A stretch of DNA of 64,000 nucleotides from NCBI RefSeq assembly GCF_004364245.1, contig NZ_SOAV01000001.1:620001-684000 (forward strand), written 5' to 3'. Positions 53,981 to 64,000 of the stretch are shown here, in pieces (within the stretch, counting starts at the first letter, position 1; the number at the start of each line of letters is the position of its first letter). The notes below the pieces were generated by a model. That model was not told the origin of the DNA, ran no database searches, and saw only the letters and a list, made by a program, of their open reading frames with translations. The stretch comes from Streptomyces sp. BK208. Its GTDB lineage: Bacteria > Actinomycetota > Actinomycetes > Streptomycetales > Streptomycetaceae. Position numbers and translations under genes: made by a program.

Positions 53981-55201
53981 TCAGGACACCAGCTGACCCT
54001 TGCCCAGCGCGATCACGCCGCCCTTGGAGACGGTGTACAACTCGCCGTCCCGCTGCGGGTTGACGCCGATCGTCGCGCCCGGCGGCACCTGTACGTTCTT
54101 GTCCAGCACCGCCCCGCGCACCACCGCGCCCCGGCCGATGTGCACGTTGTCGTGCAGCACCGAACCCTGCACGACCGCTCCGGGGTCGACGACCACGCCC
54201 GGCGAGAGCACGGACCGGGTGACCTGCCCCCGGATCAGGCAGCCGGCGCTGATGATCGACTCGCTGGCGATGCCGCCGGCGTTGAAGCGGGCGGGCGAGA
54301 GCTGGGTGGAGTGGGTGTAGATCGGCCAGTCGCGGTTGTAGAGGTTGAAGGCCGGCCGCTCGGCGATCAGGTCCATGTGGGCGTCGTAGTAGGCGTCCAG
54401 CGTCCCCACGTCCCGCCAGTAGCCCTGGTCCCGGGAGGTCTCCCCCGGCACGTGGTTGGCGCTGAAGTCGTACAGCGCGGCCTCGCCCCGGTCGGTGAGC
54501 TGGGGAAGGATCGAACCGCCCATGTCGTGCACGGAGTTCTCGTCCTCGGCGTCCCGGTGCAGGGCCTCGACGAGGGCCTTGGTGGTGAAGACGTAGTTGC
54601 CCATCGAGGCGAAGACGCACCCCGGGTCGTCGGGGAGGCCCGGCGGGTCGGCGGGCTTCTCCAGGAAGCCCGTGACGGTCTGCCCGTCGGAGCCCGGGGT
54701 GATCACGCCGAAGGACGGCGACTCGGCGCGCGGCACCCGTATCCCGGCGACGGTGACGCCCGCGCCCGACTCGATGTGCTGGGCGAGCATCTGGCGCGGG
54801 TCCATCCGGTACACGTGGTCGGCGCCGAAGACGGCGACGTACTCGGGCTGTTCGTCGTGCACCAGGTTCAGGGACTGCAGGATCGCGTCGGCGCTGCCGA
54901 GGAACCAGCGCGGGCCGAGACGCTGCTGCGCGGGGACCGGCGTGACGTAGTTGCCGAGCAGACTGGACATCCGCCAGGTGGTGGTGATGTGCCGGTCCAG
55001 GGAGTGCGACTTGTACTGGGTCAGCACGCAGATCCGCAGGATGTCCCCGTTGACCAGGTTGGACAGGACGAAGTCGACCAGCCGGTAGGTGCCGCCGAAG
55101 GTGACCGCGGGTTTCGCGCGGTCCGTGGTCAGGGGCATCAGGCGTTTGCCCTCCCCGCCCGCCAGCACGATGCCGAGCACCGAAGGACCTCCACGACGCA
55201 T
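53981..55201 (-). CDS. glgC: Glucose-1-phosphate adenylyltransferase
   Basis: The 406-residue enzyme makes ADP-glucose from glucose-1-phosphate and ATP. The N-terminal nucleotidyltransferase domain shows [45 protein letters not shown], with further blocks [29 protein letters not shown] and [12 protein letters not shown]-terminal left-handed beta-helix follows (repeated hexapeptides near [30 protein letters not shown]). The ATG at 55201 has GAGGGGAG upstream. It follows the GT4 gene on the same strand with a 47-base gap, a classic storage-glucan pair. Confidence 0.94.
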   Translation of the reverse strand: MRRGGPSVLGIVLAGGEGKRLMPLTTDRAKPAVTFGGTYRLVDFVLSNLVNGDILRICVLTQYKSHSLDRHITTTWRMSSLLGNYVTPVPAQQRLGPRWFLGSADAILQSLNLVHDEQPEYVAVFGADHVYRMDPRQMLAQHIESGAGVTVAGIRVPRAESPSFGVITPGSDGQTVTGFLEKPADPPGLPDDPGCVFASMGNYVFTTKALVEALHRDAEDENSVHDMGGSILPQLTDRGEAALYDFSANHVPGETSRDQGYWRDVGTLDAYYDAHMDLIAERPAFNLYNRDWPIYTHSTQLSPARFNAGGIASESIISAGCLIRGQVTRSVLSPGVVVDPGAVVQGSVLHDNVHIGRGAVVRGAVLDKNVQVPPGATIGVNPQRDGELYTVSKGGVIALGKGQLVS

Positions 55202-55248
55202 GGCCGCTCCCCTCACCCTCGTCCCCGGCCGCCCCGGTGCGGGGCGGC

Positions 55249-56412
55249 TCAAGCCTGCTTGAGGATCTCCTCGTAGAGCCGGACCGTGCGGCGTGCGACC
55301 GTGTCCCAGCCGAACTCCCCGACCGCACGCGCCCGGCCCGCCTCGCCCATCCGCCGGGCGGCGTCCGGGTCGCCGAGCACGGAGTCCAGCGCACGCCCGA
55401 GTCCCGCCTCGAAGTCGTCGTCCCCGACACCCTCTCTCGGCACGAGTACCCCCGTTTCGCCGTCGGCCACGACCTCGGGGATGCCGCCCACCCGGGAGGC
55501 CACCACGGGAGTGCCGCAGGCCATCGCCTCCAGGTTGACGATGCCGAGCGGCTCGTACACGGAGGGGCAGACGAAGACGGCTGCGTGCGTCAGGAGCTGG
55601 ATCACCTCGGGGCGCGGCAGCATGCCCGGGATCCAGTGGACGCCCTCGCGGGCGGCGCTCAGTTCGGCGAAGAGGCGGCGGAACTCCTGATCGATCTCGG
55701 GGGTGTCGGGGGCGCCGGCGCAGAGCACGACCTGGGCGGCCGGGTCGATGTCCCGCACCGCGCGCAGCAGGTGGGGCACGCCCTTCTGACGGGTGATGCG
55801 GCCGACGAACAGGACGTAGGGGCGGGAGCGGTCCAGGCCGATCCGGTCCAGTGCGTCGGTGCCGTGGTCCGGGCGGTAGAGCTGGGTGTCGATCCCGTTG
55901 TGCACGACGTGGACCCGGGAGGCGTCGAGGGCCGGGTAGCAGCCGAGGATGTCCTCGCGCATCGCGCCGGACACGGCTATCACCGCGTCGGCCGCCTCGA
56001 CGGCGGTGCGCTCGGCCCAGCCGGACAGGGTGTAGCCGCCGCCGAGCTGCTCGGCCTTCCAGGGGCGCAGCGGCTCCAGGGAATGGGCGGTCATCACGTG
56101 CGGGACGCCGTACAGGAGCTTGGCGAGGTGTCCGCCGAGGTTGGCGTACCAGGTGTGGGAGTGCACCAGTTCGCGACCTTCGAGGGCGGCGGCCATGGCG
56201 AGGTCGACGGAGAAGGTGCGCAGCGCGTCGTTGGCACCGTCGAGCGCCGGCCAGGGCCGGTGGCGCAGCACCCCGTCGGTGCGGCCCTCGCCCCAGCTGT
56301 GCACGTCCAGGTCGACGAGGCGGGCGAGTTCCCGGGCGAGGAACTCCACGTGCACTCCGGCGCCTCCGTACACGTCCGGCGGGAACTCACGCGTCAGCAG
56401 TCCCACGCGCAC
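55249..56412 (-). CDS. glgA: ADP-glucose-dependent GT4 glycosyltransferase: GlgA or GlgM-like
   Basis: The 387-residue enzyme has a GT4/GT-B fold: [93 protein letters not shown] and the donor-binding [37 protein letters not shown]. It is annotated as glycogen synthase in actinobacteria. The mycobacterial homologue of this length makes maltose-1-phosphate (GlgM) for the GlgE pathway. The neighbouring glgC supplies ADP-glucose for either role. GTG at 56412 has GGGGAGG upstream. Confidence 0.9.
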   Translation of the reverse strand: MRVGLLTREFPPDVYGGAGVHVEFLARELARLVDLDVHSWGEGRTDGVLRHRPWPALDGANDALRTFSVDLAMAAALEGRELVHSHTWYANLGGHLAKLLYGVPHVMTAHSLEPLRPWKAEQLGGGYTLSGWAERTAVEAADAVIAVSGAMREDILGCYPALDASRVHVVHNGIDTQLYRPDHGTDALDRIGLDRSRPYVLFVGRITRQKGVPHLLRAVRDIDPAAQVVLCAGAPDTPEIDQEFRRLFAELSAAREGVHWIPGMLPRPEVIQLLTHAAVFVCPSVYEPLGIVNLEAMACGTPVVASRVGGIPEVVADGETGVLVPREGVGDDDFEAGLGRALDSVLGDPDAARRMGEAGRARAVGEFGWDTVARRTVRLYEEILKQA

Positions 56413-56449
56413 CCGGAACCTCCCCTGTCGGCGGCTGTCACCCTCATGG

Positions 56450-57388
56450 TCACCCAGAGCGGGCGCCGGGGGAAGAGCGCGTGGGGCGGGCCGTCCGCGG
56501 CGGGCGCGCGGAACGGGCCGGTCCGGGCGGACTCGGGAAGCAGCAGTCGCCGCAGACTCCCCCTCCCGGCACCCGGTAGTACAGGCAGCAGCTGCGGCGG
56601 CGGAAGGACGTGCCGGTGAGGGTGCCGGCTCCGGTGAGCAGCGGGTGGGCCAGCAGGTCCGCGGTGAGCGACCGGGCCCGGTCGGCGGTGTCCGTACGGC
56701 CGTGGCGGCGGGCCCAGCGGTCCAGTTCGCGTCCGGCGCCGGCCAGGGCGGAGGCCGTGTTGCCGCGCAGCAGCCCGGTCGCGACCCCGTAGCGGGCGTG
56801 CACGGTCGCGGCGAGGGGTGCGAGATGAGCGGTGAGCACGACGTCCGCGACGGTGGCGGCGTCCCCCGGCCGGGCGTGCACCTCGGTGAGCCAGAGGTCG
56901 TCGGGTGCGGTGGCCTCCGGGTCCCAGTGCAGCAGGCGGGGGTCGAGGTCGGGGACCTGCCCGTAGAGGACGGCGCAGGCCAGGGTCACCGACCAGAGGC
57001 GGGCCGCGAGCCCCTGGTGGGCCACGGAGGCGGCGACCCGGGCCTCGGGGGCGGCGAGCGCGTCGGCCACCTTCCGGACGCGCAGGTCCAGCGGATCGGC
57101 CGGCGGGCCGGCCCGGTGATCCGGAACCTGGACGTCCGCGGCCGCGTCCTCGTACCGCACGGCGGAGGTGTAGGCGTGGGCGAGCGGCACGGGGGCGGCG
57201 GGCCCCGGCGGGGGCAGGGGCCGCGAGGCGCGCAGGACGGAGAAGCCGCCGAGCGGGCGGAGGGCCGAGAGTCCCGGATCGAGGTCCACGAGCAGCAGTA
57301 GTATCAGGGCCGCCTGGGGGGGCCGGGCCAGGGGCCGGAGGCGGAAGTCGCCCACCCTGGGGAGGACGGCGGCGGCGGCGTACTCCAT
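56450..57388 (-). CDS. FhuF-like (2Fe-2S) ferric-siderophore reductase
   Basis: The 312-residue protein resembles the FhuF/ferric-iron-reductase family. It has a helical body with SVTLACAVLYGQVPDLDPRLLHW and a C-terminal Cys cluster, SCCLYYRVPGGGVCGDCCF (Cys-Cys-x10-Cys-x2-Cys), which holds the characteristic [2Fe-2S] centre. It would release iron from siderophores in the cytoplasm by reduction. The C-terminal tail beyond the cluster is Pro/Arg/Ser-rich and probably disordered. No siderophore transport genes are adjacent. It is divergent from the DMT-like gene. Confidence 0.87.
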   Translation of the reverse strand: MEYAAAAVLPRVGDFRLRPLARPPQAALILLLLVDLDPGLSALRPLGGFSVLRASRPLPPPGPAAPVPLAHAYTSAVRYEDAAADVQVPDHRAGPPADPLDLRVRKVADALAAPEARVAASVAHQGLAARLWSVTLACAVLYGQVPDLDPRLLHWDPEATAPDDLWLTEVHARPGDAATVADVVLTAHLAPLAATVHARYGVATGLLRGNTASALAGAGRELDRWARRHGRTDTADRARSLTADLLAHPLLTGAGTLTGTSFRRRSCCLYYRVPGGGVCGDCCFPSPPGPARSARPPRTARPTRSSPGARSG

Positions 57389-57518
57389 CGGTAGTAGGAC
57401 CCAATGAGTGCTCAGGGACGACGACGGGAAGACCCTGAGGCGGCATCGTGTTGTGCATGGATGACGACCGATCGCCGCGCCGGGCCCAGTGCCCCCGCCT
57501 CACGCAGAGGAGCAGCCG

Positions 57519-61960
<4,442 letters not shown>

Positions 61961-62000
61961 CACCGTCCCGGAACAGCCCCCGAGCCGTGTGCCCCGTCGT

Positions 62001-62303
62001 TCAGGTGAGCGGTGGCCCGGGCTCGGGGTTCGGCACGGGCTCGGGCCCCGGCGGGACCGGCGACGGCGAAGGACCCGGCGGTGTGGGCTGCGGGCCGGGA
62101 CCCGGAGGCTGCGGGGTCGGCTCCGGACCGGGACCCGGAGGCTGCGGCGTGGGCTGCGGGCCTGGCCCCGGGGCCGGCGGCGGAGGGGTCGGCTCCGGGC
62201 CGGGAACCGGCGGTGTCGCCGGGTCCGGGGCCGGCTGTGGCGGCTCCGGGGCCGGTCCTGGAGTGGGCCCCGGCGGGACGGGATCCGGATAAGGGTTCGT
62301 CAT
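62001..62303 (-). CDS. Proline-rich repeat peptide (100 aa)
   Basis: The ATG has GGAGGACAG upstream. The product is almost entirely Pro/Gly with Thr, Glu and Gln, built of imperfect ten-residue units such as PGPGPEPTPQ. No signal peptide or membrane segment is present, so it is presumably cytoplasmic and disordered. The DNA shows matching imperfect tandem repeats of about 30 bases, likely to vary in number between strains. Function unknown; it could be a spurious reading frame in repeat DNA, but the ribosome site and clean stop favour a gene. Confidence 0.6.
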   Translation of the reverse strand: MTNPYPDPVPPGPTPGPAPEPPQPAPDPATPPVPGPEPTPPPPAPGPGPQPTPQPPGPGPEPTPQPPGPGPQPTPPGPSPSPVPPGPEPVPNPEPGPPLT

Positions 62304-62380
62304 GGCGCTGTCCTCCGGCCGGTCGGTCGACGTCGGCTCTCTCGACTTGTCCCCCGCCTACCCGAGGGCCGACGCCCCAC

Positions 62381-63073
62381 TCACTCGGCCGTACGATCTC
62401 CCGCGCCCGAGTGCACCGGCGGGTCCGGGTGGCCCACACGGACCGCCGGCGCCGCGGCGGCGAGGCCCGGCCCGGGGCTGGCCAGCACGGGAACGCGGAC
62501 CGTCGTGGTGTCCCGGGCGGGCGCCATGGACGCCTGGGCCAGGACGATCACGTCCGCGCCGGTCACCGAGTCGGCCGCCTCGGTCACCCGTCGCAGGTAT
62601 CCGTCGGTGTCACCGGCCTCGAACCGCTGCCAGGCGCCGTCCACCAGCCGGGTCCGCACCTCCACGGGCCGGCCCGCGCGCCGGGCCTCCTCCTCGACCA
62701 GTACCGCCGTAGGAGCGAGTGTGCTCTCCAGGGCGGCGAGGACGAGGACACGCGGACCGACGGCGACCGCCGTAGCGGCCATCGGCCGGTCGACACGCAG
62801 TACCGGCACGCCGACGCCGGCCGCGGCTCCCGCTGCCTCGGCGACGCCGCCGATGGTGGAGCAGGTGCACAGCACGGCGCGCGCCCCGTCGGCCACCGCC
62901 CGCCTCAGCAGGCTCGCGACGGTTCCGGCCACCGCGTCCGGCCCTTCGCCCCGCGCCCGCTCCAGCAGTCCGGCGTCGACGTGGTGCCGCAGCTCCAGCC
63001 CCGGGTGCGCCGCGTCGCGCAGCGCGTCGAAAACCGGGACGTGGACGGCTGAGGTGTGCAACAGCGCCAGCAC
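62381..63073 (-). CDS. Aspartate/glutamate racemase-family protein
   Basis: The 230-residue protein begins VLALLHTSAVHVPVFDALRD. It shows the two half-domains of the Asp/Glu/hydantoin racemase fold, with a Cys in VLCTCSTIGGVAEAA as one catalytic position. The second half, expected to carry another Cys, reads VIVLAQASMAPA, so the second Cys is replaced by Ala/Ser. Racemisation needs both thiols, so a different reaction is likely. GTG at 63073 has GAGGGGGC upstream. Confidence 0.75.
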   Translation of the reverse strand: MLALLHTSAVHVPVFDALRDAAHPGLELRHHVDAGLLERARGEGPDAVAGTVASLLRRAVADGARAVLCTCSTIGGVAEAAGAAAGVGVPVLRVDRPMAATAVAVGPRVLVLAALESTLAPTAVLVEEEARRAGRPVEVRTRLVDGAWQRFEAGDTDGYLRRVTEAADSVTGADVIVLAQASMAPARDTTTVRVPVLASPGPGLAAAAPAVRVGHPDPPVHSGAGDRTAE

Positions 63074-63120
63074 GCGAGCCCCCTCGATCTCTGCCTTCCG
63101 CGGTCAGGTTCGCCTCGCGG

Positions 63121-63465
63121 TCAGAACAGCCCGGGATGCGCCACGAGCCACTCCTTGGCCGCGCGCAGCAGCTCCGGGTCGGCGGCGGGCGCCTCGTCCG
63201 GGTGACGCTCGGCCCACTTCACGACGTACGGGCACAGCGGGGCGACCGTGGTGCCCTCTCGCCGCGCGATCCCGTACAGCTCGCGGGCCAGGGAACCGGC
63301 GATGCCCCGGCCCTCGTGGGCCGGTTCGACGATCGTGTGGACGGGGACGAGTGCGCGTTCGGGGGCGTCGAGCACGAAGTACTCGATGCGCCCGACGACC
63401 TCTCCGGCGGCGACCGCCTCCAGCCGTCCGGCCGCCCGGTCGTCACGGATCTCGATGTCACTCAC
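63121..63465 (-). CDS. Small GNAT-like N-acetyltransferase (YidJ/GTP-N-acetyl type)
   Basis: The 114-residue protein is of the short COG2388 kind. VVGRIEYFVLD, VPVHTIVEPAHEGRGIAGSLARELYGIARREGTTVAPLCPYVVKWAERHPD and a terminal WLVAHPGLF define it. These minimal acetyltransferases carry the CoA-binding helix and a conserved Cys but their acceptors are unknown. The GTG at 63465 (VSDIEIRDD) is preferred over 63471 because the GGAG site then has normal spacing. Confidence 0.83.
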   Translation of the reverse strand: MSDIEIRDDRAAGRLEAVAAGEVVGRIEYFVLDAPERALVPVHTIVEPAHEGRGIAGSLARELYGIARREGTTVAPLCPYVVKWAERHPDEAPAADPELLRAAKEWLVAHPGLF

Positions 63466-63507
63466 GGCCACGCTCCTCGTCCCCGCGGGATCGCCGGGTC
63501 AGTACGG

Positions 63508-63927
63508 TCAGGCCGACACGGCCTGCGGGCTGCGCTCCTGGTCCGAGCCCGGCACCGGCTCGGACGCGTCGGCGCCCAGGGCGACGATACGGTTGTCACC
63601 GTCCACGTGCACGACCCGGGGCCGCAGCGACCGCGCCTCGGCGTCGGTGACCTGGGCGTAGCTGATGAGGATCACCAGATCACCGGGGTGCACGAGGTGA
63701 GCCGCGGCCCCGTTGATCCCGATCACCCCGGACCCCCGCTCCCCCTCGATGACGTACGTCTCGAGCCGGGCCCCGTTGGTGATGTCGACGATGTGCACGA
63801 GCTCACCGGGCAGCAGATCGGCGGCGTCCAGCAGATCGGCGTCGATGGTCACCGAGCCGACGTAGTGCAGGTCGGCCTGGGTGACGGTGGCGCGGTGGAT
63901 CTTGGACTTGAGGACAGTGCGCAGCAC
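63508..63927 (-). CDS. panD: Aspartate 1-decarboxylase proenzyme
   Basis: The 139-residue pyruvoyl enzyme starts [42 protein letters not shown]. Self-cleavage between Gly24 and Ser25 would create the pyruvoyl group. It converts aspartate to beta-alanine for pantothenate and CoA synthesis. Conserved blocks [32 protein letters not shown] and VILISYAQV are present. Actinobacterial PanD often needs no PanZ-type activator; the small GNAT gene just downstream is not of the PanZ type as far as I can tell. Confidence 0.95.
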   Translation of the reverse strand: MLRTVLKSKIHRATVTQADLHYVGSVTIDADLLDAADLLPGELVHIVDITNGARLETYVIEGERGSGVIGINGAAAHLVHPGDLVILISYAQVTDAEARSLRPRVVHVDGDNRIVALGADASEPVPGSDQERSPQAVSA

Positions 63928-64000
63928 TTTCGACTCCTAGGTGACGGCTCCCCGCCGCTTTCTGCAGGTCAGGGGCGTCGTTCACTGTACACCGGCGCTC

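Noticed and set aside
63928..64000. A further gene at the right edge.
   Set aside because: Only 73 bases remain beyond panD; the reading frames there lack a start with ribosome site or recognisable protein sequence.

Overview
The window is high-GC DNA with strong third-position G/C bias, Shine-Dalgarno-led genes, many GTG starts and frequent ATGA/GTGA overlaps. It is ordinary chromosome of a Streptomyces or very close relative. From memory, the gene order resembles the S. coelicolor chromosome from just before the sdhCAB-type succinate dehydrogenase operon (about SCO0922-0924), through the c-di-GMP phosphodiesterase RmdA (SCO0928) and the wax ester/diacylglycerol acyltransferase SCO0958, to a 6-phosphogluconate dehydrogenase (about SCO0975). 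This synteny was not checked. No phage, insertion sequence, CRISPR array, rRNA, tRNA or large biosynthetic cluster was seen.

Layout. 1-6.1 kb: the start of a sugar-ABC lipoprotein with a promoter/operator resembling a DasR site, dodecin, a HAD phosphatase, a luciferase-like monooxygenase, a short UvrA paralogue, and a PRC-barrel/DUF2382 protein. 6.2-7.9 kb: a GNAT/acyltransferase pair resembling ornithine-lipid OlsB-OlsA, whose first gene carries an apparent frameshift in a six-base homopolymer. 8.0-12.4 kb: sdhCAB and a divergent LysR regulator. 12.4-14.4 kb: a divergent NmrA-type/LysR pair. 14.5-17.4 kb: a SAM methyltransferase translationally coupled to a PAS-GGDEF-EAL protein. 17.6-23.5 kb: an envelope block with a repeat lipoprotein, a proline-rich protein, a DUF4239-like membrane protein, two paralogous surface proteins, a class F sortase and a polysaccharide deacetylase.

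23.5-33.6 kb: universal stress protein, amino-acid permease, CapA-like protein, an ECF sigma factor / unknown protein / zinc-finger anti-sigma group, Fpg/Nei glycosylase, a PAS-GAF-SpoIIE-HATPase signalling protein and a lipase-maturation-factor protein. 33.6-42.5 kb: a mannoside-utilisation operon (GH38 alpha-mannosidase, GH5-like hydrolase, two permeases and a binding protein, no own ATPase) divergent from a LacI regulator, with clear inverted-repeat operators. 42.6-48.6 kb: amidase, GNAT, a 57-residue protein, an HD-fold protein that has lost its HD pair, an unusual zinc-motif SDR and a WS/DGAT. 48.7-53.9 kb: secreted GH92 and PA14-GH2 hydrolases behind tandem operator-like palindromes.

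54-64 kb: GlgC with a 387-residue GT4 enzyme (GlgA, or GlgM of the GlgE pathway), an FhuF-like iron reductase, a DMT-like membrane protein with a long Ala/Gly tail, a LysM/M23 wall hydrolase, gnd, a Pro-repeat peptide, an Asp/Glu racemase-like protein, a GNAT and PanD. The genes mostly serve central carbon metabolism, glycan scavenging, storage carbon and lipid, and cell-envelope functions. I found no convincing wholly new multi-gene system. The most promising leads are the frameshifted olsB-like gene, the surface-protein/sortase block, the degenerate HD protein, the small 57-residue gene and the operator-controlled glycoside hydrolase loci.
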